A DNA stretch of 64,000 bases. Source: Eubacterium maltosivorans (GTDB lineage Bacteria; Bacillota; Clostridia; Eubacteriales; Eubacteriaceae). The position numbers and the translations under genes are program-made. Below, piece after piece: positions 16,320 through 24,672 of the stretch. Location of the stretch: positions 2,790,001-2,854,000 of the forward strand of contig NZ_CP029487.1 in the NCBI RefSeq assembly GCF_002441855.2, in the 5' to 3' direction. The stretch's first letter is position 1. Each line of letters opens with the position of its first letter. The notes beneath the pieces were generated by a model. The model was given only the letters and a program-made list of their open reading frames with translations. It did not search any database and was not told where the DNA came from.

Positions 16320-18293
16320 TTAGATGATGCCGGCTTCTACCAGAACACTGTAGAGCTGGCGTTTGCCGTCGATATCGATGGCGGCGGCAGGCTTTCTCGG
16401 GAATCCGCAGTCGATCCCCTGCATTTCAACCGCTGCTTTCAGCGAGCTTGGGAAGGGTTGTCCAAAGATAACCGCCATGACCTTGCAGAGCCTGCGGTGA
16501 TATTCTTGGGCTTTTTGCAGATCTCCTGCCATAAAGCTATCGTACAGGCGGCGGCAGAGTTTTGGAGCAGCGCAGGCGCCCACACCCATAAAACCGTGCC
16601 CGCCGCAGGCCAGTGTCCCGAGGAAGGTTTCATCGGTTCCGGTCAAAACGCCAAAGGCCTGGTCTCTGGTTTCATTGATGATGGACACTGTGCTGGTAAG
16701 GTCGGCCACATTTTTAATGCCGTAGATATTCTTTTCTCTGGACAGCTCAACAATGGATTCCACAGACAGCGTTACATTGGTGTAATCCGGATAATGGTAA
16801 ATGATTACGCCGGGTTTTGAGAAGCGGGCGATTTCTTTATAGTAGTTTACCATGGATTCCTCAGTGGTTGGCGGGTCAAAGGGAGTCATGATGAGGTTGA
16901 AGTCCACACCGATTTCGCCGGCGTATGAGCAGAGCTCCTTAGTGCCGGCGGTGGTGTTGGCGCTGCAGCAGGCAGCGATCTTGAGACGGCCATCTGCAGC
17001 TTTGACAGCTGCCTTGAACAGTTGCTTTCTCTCCTCGATACCCATGGCTGGATATTCGCCGGAGCTGCCGCCCACCAGAATACCGTCAAGGCTCTCATCG
17101 GCAAGATGATCCACCAGCTTTTTCACCGATTCGACGTTCAGGCTTTCATCACGATTCATGGGGGTTACCATGGCTGCATACACACCTTTAAATGATTTGG
17201 CCGCTGGCAGCTCCTTTCCCTCCAGGTAAGCTCGGCTGTTTTGCTGCTTCAAATTGCCCATGTCCATTTTAGCGTTGATGCGCAGTCGCTGGGGATCATA
17301 GAATACACGGTCGCAGAGGGTGACTTCCACAGTCTGTCCTCCGGTTTTTACCATAACTTTCTCCCCGTTTTTAGCGTGTCCGGATTCGATGAGGCAATAG
17401 CCAATGCTCTCTTCCACTGTGTAGCCATAATTGGCGGTAGTGACCTTTCCGATCACCTTTTCCTTTACTAAAACCGGGCTTTCGTTTTCGATGTCGATGG
17501 CATCGTCACTGGCTACAAAGCCCATGAGTCTGCGTTCAGGACCCTTCTCCTTGATTTTGAGGAGCTTTTCTTTTCCAGTGAAATAGGGCTTATCCCAGTT
17601 GACAGACCATTCCATGCCCATTTCCAGCGGGTTTGTTCCACCGAAATCCCGGACAGTGATGAGTCCCTTTTCGGTGGGAACGCTCTCGAGGGTGACGTCG
17701 CTTTCGACAATGCGGACACCGTATTTTTTTCCGATCCGCAGCAGGTCTGCGACGATCTGGCTGATACGGGCGCTGTCTGCGAAAATTTCAAAGCCAAGCT
17801 CACCGGTGAACCCAGTGCGGGACAGGATAATGGGAATACCGCCGGCCTCATTTTCCATAAAGGTGTAGTACTTCATGTCGGTCATGTCGCACTTCAGGTA
17901 GGATGCCAGCATACGGCGGGAATCCGGACCCTGGACAGACCAGAGGGAAATTTCGTCGCTCAGGTCTTCAAAGCGGACCGCGCGTTTGTTTTTATGCTTT
18001 TCAAACCACTCAAGTGTGTTGTCCTTAAAGGGTGAAATCATCCAGAATTTTTCATCGCTGTAACAGTAGAAGGTGACATCGTCGATCATCACAGCTTCCT
18101 CGTTTAAAATACTGGTGTACATGACCTTACCTGGGACCAGGTGCGCCAAATCGTTTACACACATCTCATCTAAAAAGATGCGTGCATCCTTTCCGGTAAT
18201 TTCCACAAGGCCCATGGTGAAGTCAAAAATCGCCACGTGATTGCGGATGAGTTCATGGTCATGTCTTCTGGCCATATCATTTTTTTTGTACAT
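16320..18293 (-). CDS. GcvT-like aminomethyltransferase fused to DapA-family aldolase
   Basis: A 657-residue two-domain protein. Residues about 5-360 match the GcvT/dimethylglycine-demethylase fold, with SRTGFTGELGFEIF in the place of the family's TGYTGE motif; these domains move one-carbon units from N-methyl or aminomethyl groups to tetrahydrofolate. Residues 366-657 form a complete DapA/N-acetylneuraminate-lyase barrel: GGSSGE substrate loop, catalytic Tyr at about 499 (IYHYP) and Schiff-base Lys at about 527 (GIKN). The join is clean and no stop intervenes. It is the first gene of the sigma-54 operon. The fusion suggests demethylation and C-C bond cleavage (or deamination) of one substrate. 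I know of no characterised protein with this layout. Confidence 0.85.
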   Translation of the reverse strand: MYKKNDMARRHDHELIRNHVAIFDFTMGLVEITGKDARIFLDEMCVNDLAHLVPGKVMYTSILNEEAVMIDDVTFYCYSDEKFWMISPFKDNTLEWFEKHKNKRAVRFEDLSDEISLWSVQGPDSRRMLASYLKCDMTDMKYYTFMENEAGGIPIILSRTGFTGELGFEIFADSARISQIVADLLRIGKKYGVRIVESDVTLESVPTEKGLITVRDFGGTNPLEMGMEWSVNWDKPYFTGKEKLLKIKEKGPERRLMGFVASDDAIDIENESPVLVKEKVIGKVTTANYGYTVEESIGYCLIESGHAKNGEKVMVKTGGQTVEVTLCDRVFYDPQRLRINAKMDMGNLKQQNSRAYLEGKELPAAKSFKGVYAAMVTPMNRDESLNVESVKKLVDHLADESLDGILVGGSSGEYPAMGIEERKQLFKAAVKAADGRLKIAACCSANTTAGTKELCSYAGEIGVDFNLIMTPFDPPTTEESMVNYYKEIARFSKPGVIIYHYPDYTNVTLSVESIVELSREKNIYGIKNVADLTSTVSIINETRDQAFGVLTGTDETFLGTLACGGHGFMGVGACAAPKLCRRLYDSFMAGDLQKAQEYHRRLCKVMAVIFGQPFPSSLKAAVEMQGIDCGFPRKPAAAIDIDGKRQLYSVLVEAGII

Positions 18294-18394
18294 TCTCTTC
18301 CTCCCGGTTGGTTAATATTTATGTGATAAATGCTTTGCTGGCTTTGGAGAATACCGGCAGCCAAAAGCTTTTTTATCGGATACTCAGTTATAAC

Positions 18395-18410
18395 GCAAGG
18401 CGTGTGCCAA
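18395..18410 (-). promoter_or_regulatory. Sigma-54 (-24/-12) promoter of the demethylation operon
   Basis: Minus strand TTGGCAC-ACGCC-TTGC, matching the TGGCAC-N5-TTGC consensus exactly, about 100 bases before the GcvT-DapA start. The 18294-18651 gap contains this site, the activator promoter and two activator sites, and no gene. Confidence 0.9.
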
Positions 18411-18496
18411 AAGGCAGAAATGTCAAAAAAATTTTTGTAAAATTTAAGGTATAATGCTGGAAGCCCTTGATTTTAGGCGTAAAAAACACGACATGC

Positions 18497-18525
18497 TTGT
18501 CAAGGATAAAGCCGAGTGTTACAAT
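18497..18525 (+). promoter_or_regulatory. Sigma-A promoter of the sigma-54 activator gene
   Basis: TTGTCA, 17-base spacer, TACAAT. The activator sites start about 35 bases downstream, so the activator could repress itself. Confidence 0.75.
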
Positions 18526-18559
18526 TGAGACAGTTTTTTAACAGGCTATCATCGGGGAA

Positions 18560-18600
18560 ATGATGAAAAAATTCATTGCCGTGATGATAGAATTCATCAC
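18560..18600. promoter_or_regulatory. Two upstream activator sites for the sigma-54 regulator
   Basis: Two similar 20-base elements at 18560-18579 and 18581-18600 share TGATGAnAnAATTCAT. The second is an inverted repeat, GTGATGA-N6-TCATCAC. Their centres are 21 bases apart, two helical turns. They lie about 150-200 bases upstream of the -24 element, a usual enhancer distance. Confidence 0.75.
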
Positions 18601-18651
18601 TCAAAAAGATGGTTTGTTTTGGAAGTATTGGTTGTAAAAAGGTGAGGGAAA

Positions 18652-20397
18652 ATGAATTTAGGTGATATCTGCAGTTCAGAATATCTGCTCGCGGACCTTG
18701 AGGAAGGCCTTGAGCAGGCGGTCAAAAAACTTTCGGGGCAGGATACAGCGTTCGTACTGGCGGCTGATCTCGGCCAGGTTGAAAAGGTATTTACAGACAG
18801 GGCGCTCCTGCGCCTTTATATGGAGAGCGGCGGCAGTGAAAGCACATTAGAGGATTGCGTTTCAAGAATGGCCTTTAAAATTTTATCGGCAGATCTGCCG
18901 GTTGAGCAGGTTCCTGAAATGGCGGAAGGGACGCTGATCATTGCCCTTAAAGACGAAAAGCCCGTCGGCGTGCTCCACTATACAAAAGCCATACGGGAAC
19001 TGCTGTCTGCCAACAGGACCTTTGATTTATCCATTGAAGGATTTCAGCAGGTTTTTGAAAATATTGAAGAAGAAATCGTTGTTTCCACAGGAGACGGCCG
19101 TATCTCCTATCTGAATCCCAAGGCTGAGCATCTTATCGGGCTGCCGGCCAAAGAGCTGGTGGGTATGAGTCTTGAAGAGCTGGTGGAAAAGAAAATTTTT
19201 TATCCCAGCGCGGCCCTGGAGGTATTAAAAATCAGGAAAAAAGTGGACATGCAGACAACCCTGAAGGACGGAGAGGAGCGCCTGAGCACCGCTATCCCTA
19301 TTTTTGACCAGAACGGCGGGATAAAATATACGGTGTGCACCTCGAAAAATGTGGGCGAGATTTTAAGGCTCAACCAGCAGCTGCTCTCCAAGAAAGCCAA
19401 GCTCAGGCAAAAGGATGAGGAAATTGAGCGGATGCAGAAAAAAGAATTTGAGCAGATGAATTTCTACTTTGACAGCCCGGAAATGTATAAAGTTATGCGC
19501 TCCATCCGGCGCACTGCACCCCTTGACATGACTGTTCTGATTCAGGGAGAAACCGGTGTGGGCAAAGGAATTATCGCTAAGAGCATCCACTATTTAAGCA
19601 ACCGGAGGCATCAGCCCTTTGTCAAGATCAACTGCGGGCTGATCCCAGAAAACCTTATCGAGGCTGAGCTTTTCGGTTATGAGGAGGGCGCTTTCACTGG
19701 CGCTTCCAAAGGCGGCAAGGTCGGCAAGGTCGAGATGGCCAACGGCGGCACCCTCTTTCTTGATGAAATCGGTGATATGCCGCTTCCTCTCCAGATCAAG
19801 CTGCTGGATTTTATCCAGGACTCTACCTTTGTGCGGGTAGGCGGCGTAAAGCCACAGAAGGCCGATGTGCGCATCATATCTGCCACGAACAGGAATCTGG
19901 ATAAAATGATGCAGGAGGGCACCTTCAGGCAGGATCTGTTTTACCGGCTCAATGTTTTTAACCTGACCATTCCCCCGCTGCGTGAGCGCACAGGGGATAT
20001 TCCCGAGCTCATCGAATTCTTTTTAAAAAAATTTAACAGCAAGTATGGCTTGAACAAAAAACTGGCGCCGGACCTTATCTATGAGCTATACCAGTACAGC
20101 TGGCCAGGCAACGTGCGTGAGCTGGAGCACACCCTGGAGCGCTTGATCGTGATGAGCGAAGGCGACGAGATTAACTCCGAAACCCTTCACGAGGCATTGA
20201 ATAACGCCCAGAAGCCTTCACTCAACATTGTCTGCAACGGGATTATGCCATACAAGGAAGCTAAAAGCACCCTTGAAAAAATATTGGTGCAGCGGGCCTA
20301 CGAGACCTGCGGATCAACCTACAAGGCTGCCGAGGCACTTGGAATCGATCAGTCCACTGTGGCCAAGCTGCTCAAGAAATACCGGGCCGAAAACTAA
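18652..20397 (+). CDS. PAS-containing sigma-54-dependent activator
   Basis: A 581-residue bacterial enhancer-binding protein. Residues about 1-120 form a sensor region reminiscent of a CBS-like pair; a PAS domain (about 125-235) is joined by a coiled-coil linker (about 240-265) to the AAA+ domain. Walker A is GETGVGKG, the sigma-54 contact loop is GAFTGA, Walker B is LFLDEIGD, and SWPGNVREL closes the core. The C-terminal Fis-type helix-turn-helix contains STYKAAEALGIDQSTVAKLLKK. It is divergent from the demethylation operon, which has a sigma-54 promoter, so it is almost certainly that operon's activator. The inducer, perhaps the imported betaine, binds an unknown site in the N-terminal half. 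AGGTGAGGG precedes the ATG. Confidence 0.93.
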   Translation: MNLGDICSSEYLLADLEEGLEQAVKKLSGQDTAFVLAADLGQVEKVFTDRALLRLYMESGGSESTLEDCVSRMAFKILSADLPVEQVPEMAEGTLIIALKDEKPVGVLHYTKAIRELLSANRTFDLSIEGFQQVFENIEEEIVVSTGDGRISYLNPKAEHLIGLPAKELVGMSLEELVEKKIFYPSAALEVLKIRKKVDMQTTLKDGEERLSTAIPIFDQNGGIKYTVCTSKNVGEILRLNQQLLSKKAKLRQKDEEIERMQKKEFEQMNFYFDSPEMYKVMRSIRRTAPLDMTVLIQGETGVGKGIIAKSIHYLSNRRHQPFVKINCGLIPENLIEAELFGYEEGAFTGASKGGKVGKVEMANGGTLFLDEIGDMPLPLQIKLLDFIQDSTFVRVGGVKPQKADVRIISATNRNLDKMMQEGTFRQDLFYRLNVFNLTIPPLRERTGDIPELIEFFLKKFNSKYGLNKKLAPDLIYELYQYSWPGNVRELEHTLERLIVMSEGDEINSETLHEALNNAQKPSLNIVCNGIMPYKEAKSTLEKILVQRAYETCGSTYKAAEALGIDQSTVAKLLKKYRAEN

Positions 20398-20505
20398 CCA
20401 GAGTCAAAAAATAGCCTTTATGAGCACAAAAAGTGCATTTAACAGATTACACCATAGTGATATAATAAATAAGTAAAAGTTTAGTATCAGCTTGGGGGAA
20501 TTGCC

Positions 20506-21786
20506 ATGGGGTGTAAAAATTTTAAAGACATTAACAAAGAAACGGTTAAGGACTATTTAAAGGAGTGTACGGATTATTTTGCGCCGGATGCGCGTTTGAG
20601 CGTGTATGAAATCGGCGAAAGCGAGGAAGACGGCGACGGCTTTATCAATTTTCTGTACCGTGTCTGGGACGAAAACGGAAAATCCGTGATCGTCAAGCAG
20701 GCTAAGACCTATTATAAGGCCTTTGAGGAAGGCGTGGGCCCCTTTGTACAGGACCGCAACGCGCTGGAGGCGGATGTCATGCGCATCAAGGGCGCCATCA
20801 CACCGGAATATATTCCAGAGGTCTATCAGGTAGACCTTGACAACCATATTTACCTCTGTGAGGATTGCAGCGATTTAAAAATTCTGCGGTTTGAACTGAT
20901 GAAGGGCAAAAAATTTCCGGATTTTCCAAAGAAGATCGGCGAGTTTATTGCCAAATCCAACTTTTACACCTCCGAGTATTATCTGGACGCCACGGTTTAC
21001 AAGGAGCTTCAGGCAAAATTCCTGAACCCCAATATGCGTCTGGTATTTGAGATCGGCCTGTTCCTGAAAGATGAGCATGCTATCGACGACCATGATCCTC
21101 ACGATGATCCAAACGCTGATCCCGAGCGTCTGGCCATGGGCGACGCGCCATGGAAAAGCAAGGCCTTCCGTACCGAAATGCTCAAGCTGCGCGACATTCA
21201 CATGAAGCACTGCGAATGTCTGGTACACGGCGACCTGCACACCTCCAACATTATGATAAACGACGAAAAAATGAAAATTATTGACCAGGAATACGCCTTT
21301 ATGGGGGCTTCATCCTCCGATACTGGCTACCTCATGGGCAGTGTGCTCTATGAATACATTCGCTGGTTTTATATGGATGATTACCCTGAGGATTTCTGTA
21401 AGGATTTCAGGGAAACTATTCTCGGCTATATGCGGGACATTATCCATACCTACAATGCGGTTTATACCGAGTGCTGGAAAAAGGACGCCAAGGTGACCTA
21501 CCGTGATTTTGACGATTTTCGCGAGTCCATCCTCAGGAATTTTATTCAGGAGGTCTGCGGTTTTACCGGCTGCCAGATTACGAGCCGTGTAGGCGGGCTT
21601 GTCCCTCTCCCCGACTTTGACACCATCGAGGACCGGGAAAAACGCAACGAGGCCTGCCGCCTGTCCCTCACCATCGCCAACTATCTGATCATGCACCGCA
21701 TGGAAATCGAAAGCATTGACGACATGGTGGACACGATTGTTCAGATTACAGAAAACTTCTTTAAACTGATAAAGATTATTGATTAA
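20506..21786 (+). CDS. mtnK: S-methyl-5-thioribose kinase-like sugar kinase
   Basis: A 426-residue kinase of the protein-kinase-like/aminoglycoside phosphotransferase fold. Catalytic loop CLVHGDLHTSNIM and Mg2+ motif IIDQEYAFMG match methylthioribose kinase, as do the C-terminal LPDFDTIEDREKRNEACR and the stepwise length of about 400. MtnK phosphorylates 5-methylthioribose at O1 in methionine salvage. No mtnA, aldolase or nucleosidase lies nearby, so it may feed a dispersed salvage or DHAP-shunt route, or act on another thiosugar. An insertion rich in Asp and His (DDHDPHDDPNADPE, about 200-213) is unusual. It starts at an ATG after GGGGG with an extended -10 (TGA-TATAAT at about 20458-20466). 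Confidence 0.75.
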   Translation: MGCKNFKDINKETVKDYLKECTDYFAPDARLSVYEIGESEEDGDGFINFLYRVWDENGKSVIVKQAKTYYKAFEEGVGPFVQDRNALEADVMRIKGAITPEYIPEVYQVDLDNHIYLCEDCSDLKILRFELMKGKKFPDFPKKIGEFIAKSNFYTSEYYLDATVYKELQAKFLNPNMRLVFEIGLFLKDEHAIDDHDPHDDPNADPERLAMGDAPWKSKAFRTEMLKLRDIHMKHCECLVHGDLHTSNIMINDEKMKIIDQEYAFMGASSSDTGYLMGSVLYEYIRWFYMDDYPEDFCKDFRETILGYMRDIIHTYNAVYTECWKKDAKVTYRDFDDFRESILRNFIQEVCGFTGCQITSRVGGLVPLPDFDTIEDREKRNEACRLSLTIANYLIMHRMEIESIDDMVDTIVQITENFFKLIKIID

Positions 21787-21790
21787 TATA

Positions 21791-21825
21791 AAAGCCCCTC
21801 ATATAAATTTTATATGAGGGGCTTT
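21791..21825. terminator. Strong hairpin between the mtnK-like and tusA-like genes
   Basis: Perfect 15-base arms AAAGCCCCTCATATA / TATATGAGGGGCTTT around a 5-base loop, with only a short T tail. The tusA ribosome site follows closely, so expression of tusA may depend on read-through. Confidence 0.75.
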
Positions 21826-21841
21826 GTACAAGGAGATATAA

Positions 21842-22057
21842 ATGAAAACCATCGATTGCCTCGGGGATATCTGTCCCCTGCCGGTTATGAAGCTTCAGAA
21901 GGAGACAAAAAAGATGCAGCCCGGCGACAGTGTCATGCTTGTCACGGACCACAGCTGCGCGGTAAAAACCATCCGGCAGTTCTGCGAAAGCCGGCAGTTT
22001 TCCTGCGCGTGCGACGAGGTGATGAACGGCGTCTGGGAGATCACAGTCAGCAGATAG
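21842..22057 (+). CDS. TusA-family sulfur carrier protein
   Basis: A 71-residue TusA/SirA-like protein with the CPxP motif CPLP (sulfur-accepting Cys11) near the N-terminus and a second conserved HSCA segment. TusA proteins carry persulfide sulfur between enzymes in tRNA thiolation or sulfur assimilation. An AAGGAG site lies ahead of the ATG. Its last 11 bases overlap the end of the convergent LysR gene. It is a paralogue of the TusA gene at 23851, inside the nearby transporter operon, which points to a shared sulfur-handling role. Confidence 0.88.
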   Translation: MKTIDCLGDICPLPVMKLQKETKKMQPGDSVMLVTDHSCAVKTIRQFCESRQFSCACDEVMNGVWEITVSR

Positions 22058-22946
22058 TGTCGGCCAGGATCTTTTCAATATAGGAGGTCAGCTTCAGGAG
22101 GGTCCGGTCCCGGTATTCCGAAGCCTTTTTCTTAATAATGTAATAGTCGTTGTGCAGGGCCATTTCCTCCACCCCGATAATTTTGAGCTGTTTGTGATAC
22201 AGCTCTTTTTTTATGCACATATACGGGAGAAAGGCCATGCCGTAACCGTTCATGGTAGAAAGCTTGATGGACTCGATGGAATCCTGCTTAAACATGATCA
22301 TCAGCCGATCAGGGTCGATCCCCTCCTCGAACAGACGCTTTTCAAGGTGCTGCTCGGTGCGCTGGTCTGAGGTCAGGGTCAGCAGCGGATGGTGGTAGAG
22401 GTCCTCCTTATGAATGGTGTCGGCAATGTTCATCTCACTGCCGGCCACCAGAAAAACATCGTCGGAGAAAACCTTCTGTCCTGTCAGTGAAGGGTCTGAC
22501 GGCGGCCCGGAAATAAAGCCGATGTCCCCCTGGTCGCAGTTGATCTGCTGCTCGATACGGGCGCTCGCCACCGAGGAGATTTCCAGTGAGTAAGTTGGAA
22601 AATTCTTTTTTACATAGTACAGGGTGCAGGGCAGCGCATAGGAGGCGATGATGGGTGTGGATAAAATATGAAGCACGCGGTTGCTCTCCTCGTTTTCCTG
22701 AATTTCACGGATCATGCTGTCATAGGTAGAGGTCAGGTGCCTGGCGTACTCGTAGACAACTTTGCCGTTACAGGTCAGTGTGACGCCACGGTTGCTGCGC
22801 TCGATGAGCTGAGTATTGAAAAGCTGCTCCATAGTTTTGATCTGCTGGCTGAGAGCTGACTGAGAGATATAAGTCTGCTCAGCTGTTTTGGTGATGCTGC
22901 CATTGTCCACTATTTTTATAAACATTCTCAAAGATTCGATATTCAT
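22047..22946 (-). CDS. LysR-family regulator
   Basis: A 299-residue LysR-type regulator: N-terminal winged helix with TKTAEQTYISQSALSQQIKTME at about 19-40, followed by a periplasmic-binding-like effector domain. AAAGGAGG lies 7 bases before the ATG. It is divergent from the YeeE-TusA-YeeE-reductase operon and shares its 178-base intergenic region, the standard layout for control of the neighbour. The likely signal is a sulfur compound or a cysteine precursor, as for CysB-like proteins; this is inference. Confidence 0.9.
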   Translation of the reverse strand: MNIESLRMFIKIVDNGSITKTAEQTYISQSALSQQIKTMEQLFNTQLIERSNRGVTLTCNGKVVYEYARHLTSTYDSMIREIQENEESNRVLHILSTPIIASYALPCTLYYVKKNFPTYSLEISSVASARIEQQINCDQGDIGFISGPPSDPSLTGQKVFSDDVFLVAGSEMNIADTIHKEDLYHHPLLTLTSDQRTEQHLEKRLFEEGIDPDRLMIMFKQDSIESIKLSTMNGYGMAFLPYMCIKKELYHKQLKIIGVEEMALHNDYYIIKKKASEYRDRTLLKLTSYIEKILADTIC

Positions 22947-23068
22947 GCCATTGCCTCCTTTGTCATTGATTACAGTATATCACAGAACAGGAATAAGGTG
23001 CGGAAATTCTGTCATCAGTTTTTCTTATGCTGAATCGCTTTTCAATGTTATTCAAATTACTGATGAGG

Positions 23069-23077
23069 TGCTATAAT
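23069..23077 (+). promoter_or_regulatory. Extended -10 promoter of the YeeE-TusA operon
   Basis: TGC directly before TATAAT, with a poor -35. A weak -35 fits dependence on the divergent LysR activator. Confidence 0.55.
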
Positions 23078-23124
23078 GGAATCATCAAAAGTTGATAGTT
23101 TTTTAACAAAGGAGGGGAAAGGAT

Positions 23125-23805
23125 TTGGAAGAAAAGATTCAGCGGTCTACCAGGACCCGCGCGCCGAGGAAGCCGAAAAAAAACCAGATACCCATCGCCA
23201 TTGTGGTAACGATTTTAGTCGTAATCGCGGGCGTCTATCTTGGACTGGGAAGCGAGAAGCTGCCGGTATATTGGATTATCGGGCTCTGCTTTGGTTTTAT
23301 CCTTCAGCGGGCGCGCTTCTGCTTTACCGCATCGGTGCGTGACCCGAGCCTTACCGGGAGCACCTCACTGACCCGGGCGGTGCTCATCGCCTTTGCGGTG
23401 ACGACCATTGGGTTTACAGCCATCAAGTATGGTGCCTACCTAAACGGTCAGGAAATACCGGGCATGAGCTCAGTAGCGCCCATCAGTCTGCCGCTGGCGC
23501 TGGGGGCGGTGTTCTTCGGTATCGGCATGGTCATCGCCGGGGGCTGTGCCTCTGGAACGCTGATGCGTGTCGGTGAAGGGTTCACCATGCAGATGCTGGC
23601 TTTGGTGTTCTTTGTGGTCGGTTCCTTCTGGGGCGCTCACGACATGGGATTTTGGGACGGTGTCTTTAACACCAACGCGCCCAAGATCTTTTTACCGGAT
23701 GTGTTTGGATGGTTTGGCGCTTTAGTCGTCCAGGGATTAATTATTCTTCTGCTGTATATTGCCGCAAGGCAGTGGCAGAAAAAGAAGATGGGAACAGCGG
23801 ATTAA
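23125..23805 (+). CDS. YeeE/YedE-family sulfur-compound transporter subunit, first
   Basis: A 226-residue membrane protein of the YeeE/YedE (TsuA) family. A basic cytoplasmic N-terminus is followed by about five to six helices, with the family patterns GFILQRARFCFTASVRD and GGCASGTLMRVGEG, which contain the conserved cysteines that relay thiosulfate in TsuA. It starts at a TTG after GGAGGGG. With the half-size gene at 24105 it probably forms a split transporter for thiosulfate or a related sulfur anion. TusA sits between the halves as sulfur acceptor. Some YedE relatives are linked to selenium instead, but no selenium genes are here. Confidence 0.85.
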   Translation: MEEKIQRSTRTRAPRKPKKNQIPIAIVVTILVVIAGVYLGLGSEKLPVYWIIGLCFGFILQRARFCFTASVRDPSLTGSTSLTRAVLIAFAVTTIGFTAIKYGAYLNGQEIPGMSSVAPISLPLALGAVFFGIGMVIAGGCASGTLMRVGEGFTMQMLALVFFVVGSFWGAHDMGFWDGVFNTNAPKIFLPDVFGWFGALVVQGLIILLLYIAARQWQKKKMGTAD

Positions 23806-23850
23806 TTTGGAATTCAAAAAAAGAAATTATAAGAAAAAGGAGAAATTAAA

Positions 23851-24078
23851 ATGAGTGAATATACGTTAGATTGTTTAGGTGAAGCCTGTCCAGTGCCATT
23901 GATGAAAACTGAAAAGGAACTGGCAAAACTGAATGTCGGCGATCTGTTAATCGTCTCTATTGACCACAGCTGTGCCATGAAAAATGTGCCGGAATGGGCG
24001 CGCGCTCAGGGCCATAACGTCGAAATCGAGGAAGTGGACGATGGCGAATGGGAAGTTGTGATTGAAAAAACCAAATAA
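23851..24078 (+). CDS. TusA-family sulfur carrier protein
   Basis: A 75-residue TusA homologue with CPVP (Cys13) and HSCAMKNVP. AAGGAG precedes the ATG. It is encoded between two YeeE genes, as in many bacterial thiosulfate-uptake clusters, so it probably accepts sulfur at the inner face of the transporter. Acidic C-terminus. Confidence 0.9.
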   Translation: MSEYTLDCLGEACPVPLMKTEKELAKLNVGDLLIVSIDHSCAMKNVPEWARAQGHNVEIEEVDDGEWEVVIEKTK

Positions 24079-24104
24079 CCCAATATGAGGGGGAGGTTGT
24101 TATT

Positions 24105-24653
24105 GTGAAAGAATTTTTTCAAAAGCTCAGTAAAAATGATTTTTATAAAAAATTGATGAAAGAGCCTTTGACCTATGTGGCTGGCGCGGTGCTCCTGTCT
24201 GTTTTCCAGATCGCGCACCTGGCGTCCCTCGGCAGTGCCTGGGGCGTTACCAGCGCTTTTGCGGACTGGGGCGCCTGGATATACCAGGGCCTTGGCGGGG
24301 ATGTGAGCTCCTGGGCTTATTTTGCAGGCGAAAAGGCGCAGCATACCCTGGCCGCAGGCTTTCTGCACGACGGCGGTTCTATCCGAAATATTGGAATCAT
24401 CGTTGGAGCATTGCTGGCCACGCTCTACGCATCACAGTTTAAAATTAAAAAGATCAAGTCTATCCGTCAGGTAGTGGCCGCCATCTTAGGCGGGCTGCTC
24501 ATGGGTTATGGCGCCAGAATGGCCCACGGCTGTAATATTGGAGCGCTGTACAGCGGAATCTCTTCCCTGTCCCTTTCCGGCTGGATTTTCGCAGCCTTCC
24601 TGATGGTCGGCGCCTTTATCGGCAGTAAACTGCTGGCAAAGTATTTTATGTAA
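24105..24653 (+). CDS. YeeE/YedE-family sulfur-compound transporter subunit, second
   Basis: A 182-residue membrane protein. After an amphipathic N-terminus come about four to five helices, with LLMGYGARMAHGCNIGALYSG bearing the conserved family Gly-Cys. It starts at a GTG, 8 bases after GGGGGAGG. Partner half of the gene at 23125 (see there). Confidence 0.85.
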   Translation: MKEFFQKLSKNDFYKKLMKEPLTYVAGAVLLSVFQIAHLASLGSAWGVTSAFADWGAWIYQGLGGDVSSWAYFAGEKAQHTLAAGFLHDGGSIRNIGIIVGALLATLYASQFKIKKIKSIRQVVAAILGGLLMGYGARMAHGCNIGALYSGISSLSLSGWIFAAFLMVGAFIGSKLLAKYFM

Positions 24654-24672
24654 AATCAATTAGGAGTATGGA

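Noticed and set aside
23076-23342. Plus-strand frame overlapping the first YeeE gene
   Set aside because: No ribosome site, and it overlaps the clear membrane protein in another frame.
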